Origin: Zunongwangia sp. HGR-M22
Lineage (GTDB): Bacteria > Bacteroidota > Bacteroidia > Flavobacteriales > Flavobacteriaceae
Direction: 5' to 3'
Length of the DNA stretch: 64,000 nucleotides
Assembly: GCF_027594425.1 (NCBI RefSeq)
Contig: NZ_CP115159.1
Span: 3,867,001-3,931,000, forward strand
Position 1 is the stretch's first letter. The number at the start of each line of letters is the position of its first letter. Below the pieces are notes generated by a model, which did no database searches, was not told where the DNA came from, and was given only the letters and a program-made list of their open reading frames with translations. A program made the position numbers and the translations under genes. Of the stretch, positions 26,921 through 36,140 are shown one piece after another.

Positions 26921-29317
26921 TTAAAACCTAAACCTAGCTGAAATAATTAAATTTCGCCCGGCAGCTGCAATTCCAGAACTATACGTTCGGTAACGCTGAT
27001 CGGTAATATTTTCGACTGAAGCAGTGAGCAACCAGTTTTCATCTAAATCGTACTGCCCGGTTAAATTTAAAGTATACCAAGATGGCGAATATGGATTTCC
27101 ATTCGCATCGACCGTATACAAATAGGCTTTTCCCTGCTCTGAAGTTGCTAAATCTTTATAACTGATCTCTCCGTTATATTGCGCAAAAAGATCGAGCTTT
27201 ACTTTCTTTTTATGCCAGATGAAATGCGTATTCCCAAATAGTGGGGCAGCATGTCTTAAAGGTGCTACCGAGCCATCATCCAATTCTTCCTCTCCTTCGG
27301 TGATAGAAATTTTTGAAGCCAGTCTTAAAGCCACTGAAAAATCGACCTCAATATTTCCTTCAACTCCATAAACATGAGCATTAGATGCATTTTGGATGGC
27401 CTGGATGTTGCTTGCTTCACCCTGATAGTCGATCTCTGTTTGCCCGTTCAAATTAAAATCACGGCGTACCATCGCATCTTCCAACCAAGTATAAAAACCT
27501 GCAAAACCAAAACGGATATTTTCAGCCGGCGACCAATTCACTCCAATTTCAGCATTATAAGCATACTCGGGTTTTAGGTTGGGATTAGGTACTACCACTG
27601 AGCCTGGCTCAGAATCAAAAATCTTCCCAACATCATCAATATTTGGTGCTCTAAAGGCAGTAGATGCATTTACACGCCATTGCAAGTATTGATTTTGTTT
27701 CCAGTTAATTCCGGCGCTGGCTGTCAATGCCCCCGTATTGATATCGGCATCCCTAAACGGAAAATCATATAGATTTTCATCGAATTTCGCATTTAATAAA
27801 ATATGATTATATCGTAAACCCGACTGGAAATTTAGATCTTCCTGAATTTGCCATTGATACGTTGCATACGCTGCCAAAGATTTCCAATTGGAATTATCTG
27901 GATATCGGGAAGCAGTTTGTTGTTCTACGACAGAGTTTATATTTTCCTGAAAACCTTCAGATTTTACCTGATTATTTACATATTCTAGTCCGTAAAACAA
28001 TTTGCTGCCTTCAAAAGCTTTTTCGAAATCAAGATTCGCCGAATAAGCGCCTACATTTTCTTCAGTATTAAATAAAATTTCCGAACCAAAATCACGATCG
28101 TGGCGACTTTCTTCAAAAAACTGATATGCCAGCATAAATTGCGCTTTATCATAAAGTTCACCATTGCCTTTTTTATTGATTTTAAAATCGCCTAAAAACC
28201 ATCGCTGCGGCCCATAATGCCACTCGGCTGCCCGTAACTGCCCATTTCTTCTTCGGTACAAACGATCATATCTTGGATAATCTGAAGTTTCACTGTAAAT
28301 AAGCCCTAAGTTGAAATTCCAGGTTTCATTGGGCATATATTTCACTTTTTCTAGCAAGCTAAGCTGCGTATATCCGGTTGGTTTTTGAATTAATGGATCG
28401 TCGTTTTGCAAAATCACATCTTTATCATTTTCTCTTACCGCATATTCTGGCCTTAAATAAGAATCGGGGCCATGCTCTCCCATTTTTAGATCACCAAAAT
28501 CGGAATAGGAAACCGAGGTTTGAAATGCCCAATTTCGTCTTCCAACATTAACATCTGCATGCAAAGTTTGCTCATTATTTGCTGATGAATATCTTCCGTA
28601 GAAATTACCACTAACCGAAGTTTCCGCTCCAAACGAAAATCGAGGTTTTAGCGTATAAAAATTCATCACACCGCCAATTGCATCACTTCCATAAACTACC
28701 GATCCCGGACCCAAAATAACTTCAGACCTTTCGATTGCCAAAGGATCGATGTTGATCACATTTTGCAGGTTTCCGCTTCTAAAAATGGCGGTATTCATTC
28801 GCACTCCATCTACAGAAATTAAGACGCGATTGGTCGCGAAACCACGAATCATTGGACTCCCGCCGCCTAACTGACTTTTTTGTACAAAAACCTGCCCGGT
28901 GCTTTCTAAAAGATCTGCGGAAGTTTGTGGGCTGTTTAATAAAACGTCTTCTTTGTCTATGCTGACTATTTTCTGCGGAATTTCATCTTTTTTAAGCTGA
29001 AATTTTGCTACGGAAAGCACTACCTGATCGAGCTTATTCTGGTCTTCCTTAAGATAAACGATCTGATCTTTGATTTCAGACTTTATAATTTCAAATAATT
29101 GATGCGAAACATGCTGAAAAAAAAGGACTTCAGAAGTATCGAATTTTGATATATCGGCGCGACCTTCAAAATTACTAAAACTGGTTTTGGCCTTTTCAGC
29201 ATTAAAAATAATGACATCGCTTAACGGCTCCTCTGTAGCGCTATCGAGAACAATGATATGTTGAGAAAATAAATTTCCGCTTAAAAAAATAAAGAAGAAA
29301 AAGACTAAAAAACGCAT
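26921..29317 (-). CDS. TonB-dependent receptor, haem/haemoglobin-type
   Basis: 798 residues. Signal peptide 1-18, a CarboxypepD_reg-like domain to about 95, plug about 105-220 (MIRGFATNRVLISVDGVRM, GPGSVVYGSDAIGGVMNFYT), then a barrel ending in LIISARFRF. The plug and the RYDRLYRRRNGQLRAAEWHY segment resemble the TonB-dependent haemoglobin/transferrin/lactoferrin receptor family. The ATG overlaps the recO stop by one base (TAATG), so translation is coupled to recO. Haem as ligand is a family-based suggestion; no haemophore or haem-specific partner is nearby. Confidence 0.9.
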   Translation of the reverse strand: MRFLVFFFFIFLSGNLFSQHIIVLDSATEEPLSDVIIFNAEKAKTSFSNFEGRADISKFDTSEVLFFQHVSHQLFEIIKSEIKDQIVYLKEDQNKLDQVVLSVAKFQLKKDEIPQKIVSIDKEDVLLNSPQTSADLLESTGQVFVQKSQLGGGSPMIRGFATNRVLISVDGVRMNTAIFRSGNLQNVINIDPLAIERSEVILGPGSVVYGSDAIGGVMNFYTLKPRFSFGAETSVSGNFYGRYSSANNEQTLHADVNVGRRNWAFQTSVSYSDFGDLKMGEHGPDSYLRPEYAVRENDKDVILQNDDPLIQKPTGYTQLSLLEKVKYMPNETWNFNLGLIYSETSDYPRYDRLYRRRNGQLRAAEWHYGPQRWFLGDFKINKKGNGELYDKAQFMLAYQFFEESRHDRDFGSEILFNTEENVGAYSANLDFEKAFEGSKLFYGLEYVNNQVKSEGFQENINSVVEQQTASRYPDNSNWKSLAAYATYQWQIQEDLNFQSGLRYNHILLNAKFDENLYDFPFRDADINTGALTASAGINWKQNQYLQWRVNASTAFRAPNIDDVGKIFDSEPGSVVVPNPNLKPEYAYNAEIGVNWSPAENIRFGFAGFYTWLEDAMVRRDFNLNGQTEIDYQGEASNIQAIQNASNAHVYGVEGNIEVDFSVALRLASKISITEGEEELDDGSVAPLRHAAPLFGNTHFIWHKKKVKLDLFAQYNGEISYKDLATSEQGKAYLYTVDANGNPYSPSWYTLNLTGQYDLDENWLLTASVENITDQRYRTYSSGIAAAGRNLIISARFRF

Positions 29318-30036
29318 TAATTAAAGATTTCGTTGAGTACGGTTAGAGATTTTGGCTTTCTAAATCCTTCGATATGCAACTCGTAATACAACACCAACAT
29401 TTTTAAAAAATCAGATCGCTGCTCGCCCGTTAATTTTATCTGCTGCATATCATTAAAGCTCACATTTAAAAATGCTCGCAAAATATCAAGATTTTCGCCT
29501 TCTATGCAATATTCATTGGTTTTAACAGATTCAAAGGTTCCTTCCAGCAAATTAAAAAATGGCTGCTCTGTATTTAAATCGTCTGGCTGAAAACCTAAAA
29601 ATCCAGATAATTTCAGCAAAAACATTATATGAAAATTAGCAATCTTATCGTGCAAATCAAGCCAACTAAAGGCGGTTTCCAAAAAGTGATATAATGCAGG
29701 ATTAGCTTCTTCTTCTCTAATTGCACTTTTTAAAATTTCAGCAATAAACATCACCAAACTTGCTTTGATCATGTTAGTGTGTAACGAATTATACGTGTTT
29801 ATAACCTTAGCATCTTTTAGATACTCTAAGGTGCCTTTATTCTTGTGGCTCGCGACGATGTCGAGCTGAGTTAGCAACTGAAATTGACTGGCTTTAAATT
29901 TCCCTTTTTTCGATTTTAAAATTCCGCGTAGCATATAGGTGCGCAACCCACTTTCTAAAGAATACAGGTTTACAATAAGATCTGCTTCCCCATATTTTAG
30001 CGCGCTAATTACAATTGCTTTAGAATTTACGATCAT
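29317..30036 (-). CDS. recO: DNA repair protein RecO
   Basis: Loads RecA with RecR in gap repair. 239 residues, usual length. N-terminal OB fold (SKAIVISALKYGEADLIVNLYSLESG and LRTYMLRGI), then the helical C-terminal domain. The Cys zinc site is not evident. ATG start. It sits upstream of, and overlaps by 1 bp, a TBDR gene, an unexpected partner functionally. The gdhA terminator precedes it. Confidence 0.93.
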   Translation of the reverse strand: MIVNSKAIVISALKYGEADLIVNLYSLESGLRTYMLRGILKSKKGKFKASQFQLLTQLDIVASHKNKGTLEYLKDAKVINTYNSLHTNMIKASLVMFIAEILKSAIREEEANPALYHFLETAFSWLDLHDKIANFHIMFLLKLSGFLGFQPDDLNTEQPFFNLLEGTFESVKTNEYCIEGENLDILRAFLNVSFNDMQQIKLTGEQRSDFLKMLVLYYELHIEGFRKPKSLTVLNEIFN

Positions 30037-30074
30037 CGAATTGACTATAGGATTTTGGCAACGGAAGGTATAAA

Positions 30075-30100
30075 AAAAGCCGCTTTTAAAAGCGGCTTTT
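30075..30100 (-). terminator. Terminator of gdhA
   Basis: Perfect 13-bp palindrome arms (aaaagccgctttt/aaaagcggctttt), stem GC-rich in the middle and T-rich at the minus-strand 3' side. 23 bp beyond the gdhA stop. Confidence 0.92.
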
Positions 30101-30122
30101 AATTATTTATCGGTATTGAAGT

Positions 30123-31466
30123 TTATACAACGCCTTGGGCTAACATTGCATCGGCTACTTTAACAAAACCAGCGATATTTGCTCCTTTTACGTAATCTAC
30201 ATGACCATCTTTATCGGTACCATATTCTACACATTTCTCATGAATATCATTCATGATTTCGTGAAGTTTCTTATCTACTTCTTCAGCCGTCCAGTTATAA
30301 CGCATTGAGTTTTGCGTCATTTCTAATCCTGAAGTAGCTACACCACCGGCATTTGAAGCTTTTCCAGGAGAGAATAAAATTTTCGCATCACGAAAAACTT
30401 CCACAGCTTCTGGAGTACATGGCATGTTAGCTCCTTCGCCAACACACATACATCCATTATCTACTAATTTCTTAGCATCTTCTTCTTTTAACTCGTTTTG
30501 AGTTGCACATGGCAATGCTACATCACATTTTACTTCCCATGGAGTGGTATCTGCATAGAATTTGGCATTGGTATATTTTTCAGTATACTCTTTAATTCTA
30601 CCACGTTTTTCGTTTTTAAGCTCCATGATGTATTGAAGTTTTTCTGCATCAATCCCATCTTCATCGTGAACGTATCCCTGAGAATCAGACATCGTAACCA
30701 CTTTTGCTCCAAGCTGAATTGCTTTTTCTGCAGCATATTGCGCTACATTACCAGATCCAGAAATTACTACTGTTTTCCCTTCTAGCTTTTCACCTTTTGT
30801 TTTAAGCATATTCTGGGTAAAATATACATTCCCGTACCCGGTAGCTTCGGGACGAATTAAGGAACCTCCATAAGAAAGACCTTTACCCGTTAATATACCA
30901 GTAAATTCGTTTTGAATTCTTTTGTATTGCCCAAACATATAGCCCACTTCTCTAGCACCTACTCCTATATCACCGGCAGGAACATCGGTATTATATCCTA
31001 TATGCTTGCTAAGCTCTGTCATAAAGCTTTGGCAAAAACGCATCACTTCATTATCAGATTTTCCTTTGGGATCAAAATCTGATCCTCCTTTACCACCACC
31101 CATCGGCAATGTTGTAAGACTATTCTTAAAGGTTTGCTCGAAAGCTAAAAACTTAAGGATACTTAGATTTACTGATGGATGAAAACGTAATCCGCCTTTG
31201 TATGGCCCGATTGCAGAATTCATTTGAATACGATATCCGCGGTTAATTTGTATATCCCCTTTATCGTCCAACCATGTAACTCTAAACATGATAACGCGCT
31301 CTGGCTCTACCATGCGCTCCAATAGTTTGGTATTTTGATATTTACTATTTTGTTCTATAAAAGGTATAATGGTTTCAGCAACTTCATGAACCGCTTGTAA
31401 AAATTCTGGTTCGTTTTGATTTCTTTGAGACACTTTATCCAAGAAATCTTGTATATTTTTTTCCAT
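30123..31466 (-). CDS. gdhA: NADP-type glutamate dehydrogenase
   Basis: Reversible amination of 2-oxoglutarate to glutamate. 447 residues, the hexameric GDH I type. Substrate-binding LPMGGGKGGSDFDPKGKSD with the catalytic Lys, PAGDIGVGAREVGYMFGQYK, and the nucleotide-fold VISGSGNVAQYAAEKA. ATG start, complement at 31464-31466. Monocistronic, with its own promoter and terminator. Preference for NADPH is by similarity to this subfamily. Confidence 0.96.
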   Translation of the reverse strand: MEKNIQDFLDKVSQRNQNEPEFLQAVHEVAETIIPFIEQNSKYQNTKLLERMVEPERVIMFRVTWLDDKGDIQINRGYRIQMNSAIGPYKGGLRFHPSVNLSILKFLAFEQTFKNSLTTLPMGGGKGGSDFDPKGKSDNEVMRFCQSFMTELSKHIGYNTDVPAGDIGVGAREVGYMFGQYKRIQNEFTGILTGKGLSYGGSLIRPEATGYGNVYFTQNMLKTKGEKLEGKTVVISGSGNVAQYAAEKAIQLGAKVVTMSDSQGYVHDEDGIDAEKLQYIMELKNEKRGRIKEYTEKYTNAKFYADTTPWEVKCDVALPCATQNELKEEDAKKLVDNGCMCVGEGANMPCTPEAVEVFRDAKILFSPGKASNAGGVATSGLEMTQNSMRYNWTAEEVDKKLHEIMNDIHEKCVEYGTDKDGHVDYVKGANIAGFVKVADAMLAQGVV

Positions 31467-31512
31467 ATGGTGTCGCTTAAATTTGTTTTAAAGAATATGT
31501 TGTTTAGAGGTG

Positions 31513-31545
31513 CAAATATATGAGATATATAAAAAATAGCGCCAA
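31513..31545 (-). promoter_or_regulatory. Bacteroidota-type promoter of gdhA
   Basis: On the minus strand TTG (complement of 31543-31545), 22 bp, then TATATTTG (complement of 31513-31520), matching the TTTG/TAnnTTTG consensus. Predicted transcript start about 40 nt before the ATG. Confidence 0.55.
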
Positions 31546-31613
31546 AAATTTAGTTTTTCATATAATATTAACTTTCCGGCGAATTCAAAAAAAAAAGAAA
31601 AAATCAATTTAAA

Positions 31614-31642
31614 TTGAAGCTAACCTTCTTTTCATATATTTG
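31614..31642 (+). promoter_or_regulatory. Bacteroidota-type promoter of the 31668 gene
   Basis: TTG at 31614-31616, exactly 18 bp, then TATATTTG at 31635-31642. The transcript should begin about 20 nt before the TTG start codon at 31668. It stands back to back with the gdhA promoter. Confidence 0.65.
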
Positions 31643-31667
31643 CCGATATATTCTATAAACCCCTGTA

Positions 31668-32426
31668 TTGAAGCGGATTCGTATTAGTTTTTTGATCGTT
31701 TTTTTATGCCTTTTATCTGATTTAGGATATGGGCAGGTGCTACATGAAATTGGAGTGACAGCAGGGCCACTTGCTATTACTACAGATTATGGCCAGCGAG
31801 GTGAGCTTAGAAACCTTTATTTGAATACCGGTTTTGGCATCGGTTTTCAGCATTATATGAATTTTGTATTTACCGGTAATAATACTCAAACTAATTATTT
31901 TAAAGACTTTTTTAGAGTACGTACAGAAATTGATTATTTTCATACCTATCTAGACCATTACGGCCCTATTTCTTACCAAAACAACCCCAGAGGAGAGATG
32001 CTACGTGCCATGCATGGTGAAACGCAACTAATAGAATTTGGGACACAACTAGAATGGCATTTTACCCAAATTAGAGAGTTTCTTATCTTTTCTTATCGCT
32101 TCTCACCCTATATAACAGCAGGAGCCCATTTAGCATATTATATGCCCGATGCCTATAGTGACCTTGGTCCGCTCGATCGTCCGGGAGTACTTTTCCCTTC
32201 TTTTACAGATGGTTTGAATTTAGACAATGATATTACCTACAATCTTATTTTTGGTGGTGGAACTCGTTATAGGTTAGGAAGAAATAGCGATTTGGTTGCT
32301 GAAATTAAATGGCAATATTACGGTAGCGATTATGTAGAAGGGCTTGATGTACAGGGGCCACAAAACAAATCTAATGATTGGTCGGTATGGTTAAACTTCG
32401 GTTATATTTATTATCTTAACTTCTAG
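31668..32426 (+). CDS. Outer-membrane beta-barrel protein (THC0290_0291-like)
   Basis: 252 residues. A signal peptide begins at the TTG codon at 31668 (KRIRISFLIVFLCLLSDLGYGQ); an in-frame stop at 31656-31658 rules out an upstream start. The mature chain (LHEIGVTAGPLAITTDYGQRG and later alternating polar/aromatic strands) fits a small beta barrel and recalls the flavobacterial THC0290_0291 family by memory. Function unknown. It ends 4 bp from the convergent lipoprotein gene. Confidence 0.72.
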   Translation: MKRIRISFLIVFLCLLSDLGYGQVLHEIGVTAGPLAITTDYGQRGELRNLYLNTGFGIGFQHYMNFVFTGNNTQTNYFKDFFRVRTEIDYFHTYLDHYGPISYQNNPRGEMLRAMHGETQLIEFGTQLEWHFTQIREFLIFSYRFSPYITAGAHLAYYMPDAYSDLGPLDRPGVLFPSFTDGLNLDNDITYNLIFGGGTRYRLGRNSDLVAEIKWQYYGSDYVEGLDVQGPQNKSNDWSVWLNFGYIYYLNF

Positions 32427-32429
32427 GGT

Positions 32430-33053
32430 TTATTCCTGAAATTTGTCGAATTCTCTTACTTTTTCCCCCAGACAATTATTAATCATCATTTCAAAGTTTC
32501 TTAGATTTTCTACTGAAGTGAGATAAACGGAATGATTAAGTTTTGGATATTTCAATTGTACTACCTGCTCGTTGATTTCTTTCAGGCCTAGAGATACACC
32601 TTGTTCATCTTTAAACAACACACGGTTTCCGGCAGAAAGCATAAAGTCTTTTAAAGGATATTCTATATTTTCAAGATTCCCTTTTGTGACGATCTTTTCT
32701 TTTGAAATATAATAGCGAGGAACTTTACCACTGCATGGCTTATAAATCACGAAACGATCATTATATTTCTTTAGCTCGATAAACCGATAAATTGCTTTAG
32801 ATTGATCTTTACTTTCTAAAGAAACTTCTGAAACTAGATTCTCGTAAAATTTTGAAGTCTTGGTGGTATCAATAAATAATTGATATTCCTCAAGATTTAA
32901 AGCTGAAGCTCTTGTACGCTCGGGGATACTATCAGACGGTATCACATATAGATCTTCAGGAATAGTCGCTGTTTCGTTTTTTTGAGTTTCATCATTTTTA
33001 CAACTCAAAAAAGGCAACAATACAATTACTACAAAAAAGAATTTATACTTCAT
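32430..33053 (-). CDS. Hypothetical lipoprotein
   Basis: 207 residues; the N-terminus KYKFFFVVIVLLPFLSC with Cys18 is a lipoprotein signal. I do not recognise the rest; it has a Cys-containing YKPCSGKVPRYYISKEK segment and a charged C-terminus. ATG start. The gene overlaps the end of pncA by 11 bp and is the third of a pncB, pncA, lipoprotein run, so it is expressed with NAD salvage genes although its role may be unrelated. Confidence 0.65.
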   Translation of the reverse strand: MKYKFFFVVIVLLPFLSCKNDETQKNETATIPEDLYVIPSDSIPERTRASALNLEEYQLFIDTTKTSKFYENLVSEVSLESKDQSKAIYRFIELKKYNDRFVIYKPCSGKVPRYYISKEKIVTKGNLENIEYPLKDFMLSAGNRVLFKDEQGVSLGLKEINEQVVQLKYPKLNHSVYLTSVENLRNFEMMINNCLGEKVREFDKFQE

Positions 33054-33645
33054 CTGAATTTAAAATCTTACCTCCATTTGCTTCAATTTCAGCTTTTGCT
33101 TTTTTAAAACCTTCAGCATCAATCGCTCTGGTAGCATCTTCAATTAAAAAAGATTTAAAACCTTCAGCTAAAGCATCTTTAACACTAAAAGCGACACAAA
33201 AATCGCAGGCTAAACCAGCAAAATAAAGTTCGTTAACCTCTTTCTCTTTTAGATATCCACTTAAACCTGTAGATTTTAAATGAGCATTATCGTAAAAACC
33301 GCTATAACTATCGATTTCAGGATTTGTTCCTTTTCTAAAAATGGCTTCAATTTTATCCAATTTCAAATCCTTATGGAATGCTGCACCGTCGCTTCCCTGG
33401 ATGCAATGATCTGGCCACATTACCTGATCGATTCCGTTTAGATCGATTACTTCGAACGTTTTTTTACTATGGGTACTTGCAAAACTGGCATGCCCGGCAG
33501 GATGCCAATCCTGAGTGGCAATTACCAAATCAAATTTCTCCTGAAGTTTATTGATAATTGGCACAATTTCATCTCCGCCAGGAACCGCTAAAGCACCACC
33601 CGGCATAAAATCGTTTTGTACATCTATAAGAACTAAAGCTTTCAT
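33043..33645 (-). CDS. pncA: Nicotinamidase
   Basis: Hydrolyses nicotinamide to nicotinate. 200 residues. Catalytic Asp8 (LIDVQNDFMPGG), Lys104 and Cys150 (GLACDFCVAFS), and the metal ligands D46, H48, H52 in TQDWHPAGH are all visible. ATG start. It follows pncB by 5 bp, so the two enzymes of the Preiss-Handler entry are co-expressed. Confidence 0.96.
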   Translation of the reverse strand: MKALVLIDVQNDFMPGGALAVPGGDEIVPIINKLQEKFDLVIATQDWHPAGHASFASTHSKKTFEVIDLNGIDQVMWPDHCIQGSDGAAFHKDLKLDKIEAIFRKGTNPEIDSYSGFYDNAHLKSTGLSGYLKEKEVNELYFAGLACDFCVAFSVKDALAEGFKSFLIEDATRAIDAEGFKKAKAEIEANGGKILNSDEV

Positions 33646-33650
33646 GAGAG

Positions 33651-35060
33651 TTACATTTTGTGTTCGCTAATTAATCGATCTCTTTCTTCTTTCAGCTTTT
33701 CTGAAATGCTGACTTTATAAATATGTGGATTATTGAAGCGTTTATACTCTAAAGGCAATTCGGCCAATCTCGACTTACTATATTCGGCAATTTCAGTAAG
33801 TGTTCTTCTTTCGATGTTCATTTTACCATCCCTCATTACTGGCTTCAATAAAGCTTCTTTTTTATATGCTGAAACATCTAAAAATTTATAAGGTTCTGAA
33901 GGATGAAAAACTTTTGATATTTCAGTTTCCGCTTCATCTTCCATCGCAATGATATCGATACCGGCGCACTCACCGTTATTATCTTTCATTCGATAGACCT
34001 GCTTACGATGAGGAAGTGTGGTCTTAATTAAACTTTCTGATATCTTAATTCTAGGCTGCTTATCTGAAAAAGTTAATTTGTATACTCCATCCAATGCTGC
34101 ATCTGGCTTTCCGATTACAAGATTAGTGCCTACTCCATAAATATCAATTGGCGCGTCCTGCTCTTGTAAACTTTTAATCACATATTCATCTAATTGATTA
34201 GAAGCTGCAATTTTCACATATTCCAAACCTGCATCGTCCAGCTGCTTTCTTGCCATTTTACCAAAATAAGCCAAATCTCCACTATCGAGGCGTATCGCAA
34301 GTAGCTTTTGTCCTTTCGCTTCCATTTCTTTAGCCACGATAATCGCATTAGGTACTCCGCTTTTTAGGGTATCGTAGGTATCTACTAAAAGTACACAGCC
34401 TTTAGGCCTACTTTTAGCAAACTCTCTAAAAGCATCGATCTCGTTATCGTAACTTTGGATAAATGAATGGGCCATTGTTCCCGAAACAGGAATATCCATA
34501 TCACGACCGGCGATAACGTTACTAGTGCCATTAAAGCCACCGATCATTGCCGCTCTGGAAGCGTAGTATCCGCCCGGCCCCTGCGCACGTCGTAAACCAA
34601 AATCTAACAAAGTTCGTTCTCCAGAGACCAATCGCATTCTGCCAGCTTTAGTAGCGATAAGCGTTTGAAAATTTAGTAAGTTGAGTAGAATAGTTTCTAT
34701 GATCTGTGCTTCGATCAAGTTGGCTTCTACCTGCAAAACCGGTCTTGTTGGAAAAACAATATCCCCTTCCTGTACTGAATAAATATTTCCAGAAAATTTG
34801 AAATTCTCCAGATATTCCAGAAAATCGTCTTCAAAATCGTACTGCTTTAAAAACTCAATATCTTTTTTATTGAAACGAAGATTACTAATAATTTCAAGTA
34901 AATCTTCTAAACCTGCAAAAATCGCAAAACCACTTCCGTAGGGAATCTTTCTGAAATAATAATCGAAGACCGCTCTAGAATTTCGCTTTCCATTTTTAAA
35001 ATATACTTGCGACATGGCAAGCTGGTATTGATCGGTATAAGTAGCCGTAAAATCGAACAT
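33651..35060 (-). CDS. pncB: Nicotinate phosphoribosyltransferase
   Basis: Joins nicotinate and PRPP to nicotinate mononucleotide for NAD synthesis. About 469 residues from the ATG at 35058-35060 (MFDFTATYTDQYQLAMSQVY); a GTG at 35085-35087 would add nine residues. Motifs: the DFGLRRAQGPGGYYASRAA block, IRLDSGDLAYF and GVGTNLV. Heads the pncB-pncA-lipoprotein operon. The upstream gap of 500 bp must contain its promoter, though I found no clean consensus. Confidence 0.95.
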   Translation of the reverse strand: MFDFTATYTDQYQLAMSQVYFKNGKRNSRAVFDYYFRKIPYGSGFAIFAGLEDLLEIISNLRFNKKDIEFLKQYDFEDDFLEYLENFKFSGNIYSVQEGDIVFPTRPVLQVEANLIEAQIIETILLNLLNFQTLIATKAGRMRLVSGERTLLDFGLRRAQGPGGYYASRAAMIGGFNGTSNVIAGRDMDIPVSGTMAHSFIQSYDNEIDAFREFAKSRPKGCVLLVDTYDTLKSGVPNAIIVAKEMEAKGQKLLAIRLDSGDLAYFGKMARKQLDDAGLEYVKIAASNQLDEYVIKSLQEQDAPIDIYGVGTNLVIGKPDAALDGVYKLTFSDKQPRIKISESLIKTTLPHRKQVYRMKDNNGECAGIDIIAMEDEAETEISKVFHPSEPYKFLDVSAYKKEALLKPVMRDGKMNIERRTLTEIAEYSKSRLAELPLEYKRFNNPHIYKVSISEKLKEERDRLISEHKM

Positions 35061-35579
35061 ATGTTTGGTTTTTACTCGATAATCCACATTGTGAATCCCG
35101 AATTAAAAATTCTCAAATAAAACACCTATTGATTGTTAAGGCATTTTATTAGTTTTAAAGCCAAGCGTATTCTATCAATTCTCGAATATACCTGACTCGC
35201 CAACAAATTTAAGGCTTTGAAAATGTTTTAGCACATTCGCATTCCTCAAAATTGTATTAAAACATCTCGCAACGATCCAATTTCGATTCTGATCAATTTA
35301 TTTTATGGATTTAGCGCCAATTGCTTTATTATTTATACTGAATCTCTTGCCGGATCTTTTTAAAACATTCTTCAAAGCCCGAAGATGTTATTAAATGCAA
35401 AAAATTCTGAAAAAAATCCAGCTTCAAAACTGAATTATAATATGTAGATTACCAATACTATAGGAGAATTATTTTGTATTGAACTAAAAATATTTAAAAT
35501 ACTACTCTATTTTTTTGAATATTATTTAGCGATAATTAAAAATTCCGTTATATTTGCATCCGCAAAATTGATTGCAAAT
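35061..35579. other. Intergenic region before the tRNA-Asn pair
   Basis: About 500 bp between pncB and the tRNAs, divergently transcribed. It must hold the pncB promoter at the left. At the right a TATATTTG at 35549-35556 is a good -7 element for the tRNAs. Nothing else is recognisable; it is AT-rich without a convincing gene. Confidence 0.45.
35549..35556 (+). promoter_or_regulatory. -7 element for tRNA-Asn genes
   Basis: TATATTTG fits TAnnTTTG exactly and ends 23 bp before the first tRNA, as expected for a stable RNA. The -33 element is weak (a TTTAG at about 35525-35529). Confidence 0.55.
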
Positions 35580-35653
35580 TCCTCCTTAGCTCAGTTGGTT
35601 AGAGCATCTGACTGTTAATCAGAGGGTCCTTGGTTCGAGCCCAAGAGGGGGAG
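35580..35653 (+). tRNA. tRNA-Asn (GTT), first copy
   Basis: 74 nt folding as a cloverleaf: acceptor stem 35580-35586 with 35646-35652 (one T-G pair), D-loop GGTTAGAGC, anticodon stem TCTGA/TCAGA, loop CTGTTAA with anticodon GTT at 35614-35616, T-arm with GGTTCGAGCC. Discriminator is G. CCA is not encoded. Identical copy 131 bp downstream. Confidence 0.97.
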
Positions 35654-35710
35654 CAAAAAATTTTTAGGGCAAATTCAGCTGCCGAGAATGCTGAAGACAT
35701 ATTGATATAT

Positions 35711-35784
35711 TCCTCCTTAGCTCAGTTGGTTAGAGCATCTGACTGTTAATCAGAGGGTCCTTGGTTCGAGCCCAAGAGGGGGAG
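35711..35784 (+). tRNA. tRNA-Asn (GTT), second copy
   Basis: Sequence identical to the copy at 35580-35653, including the four bases that follow its 3' end (CATA/CAAA aside). Anticodon GTT at 35745-35747. No promoter is apparent in the 57-bp spacer, so both tRNAs probably come from one transcript that ends at 35788-35815. Confidence 0.97.
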
Positions 35785-35787
35785 CAT

Positions 35788-35815
35788 AAAGCCACGCTAT
35801 TTTTAGCGTGGCTTT
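35788..35815 (+). terminator. Terminator of the tRNA-Asn operon
   Basis: 12-bp stem (aaagccacgcta/tagcgtggcttt) with a TTTT loop, followed by T-run. Four bases after the second tRNA. Confidence 0.95.
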
Positions 35816-36140
35816 TTTGTTTGCTGAAAGCATGAATTTTGTTTACATTATCTATTCTGAGAAAGTTGGGATCAATCTCAAAAGCTGTATATAAAATAAA
35901 GCCTAATTTTTGAGGACTAAGTAAAAATACCAGTTAATCTGAACAGGAAGAATTCTATATTTTTCACATTTCTAACTGACTTCTGAAGGCTTTTATTTTA
36001 CATTATTTGATTCTGCTGAAGCGTCAGTAGGCGCATACCTAAATTTTATTTAAAATTAATCTAATTAAAATTTGCGATAAAAGCTTGTTCGTTCTAAATT
36101 CGCAACCGATTATTAAGAATTGTTTTAAATAAAATTCATA
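35816..36140. other. Intergenic region upstream of siderophore receptor
   Basis: 325 bp, no gene. Contains at 36049-36069 a sequence very like the putative metal-regulator site upstream of feoA (see separate entry). The rest is AT-rich with nothing I recognise. Confidence 0.45.
36049..36069 (+). promoter_or_regulatory. Possible iron-responsive box upstream of siderophore receptor
   Basis: tttaaaattaatctaattaa plus a final a matches the 21 bases upstream of feoA (45869-45889) at 18 positions by eye. It lies 71 bp before the receptor ATG. Its internal symmetry is poor, so the case rests on similarity between two iron-related promoters. Confidence 0.35.
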
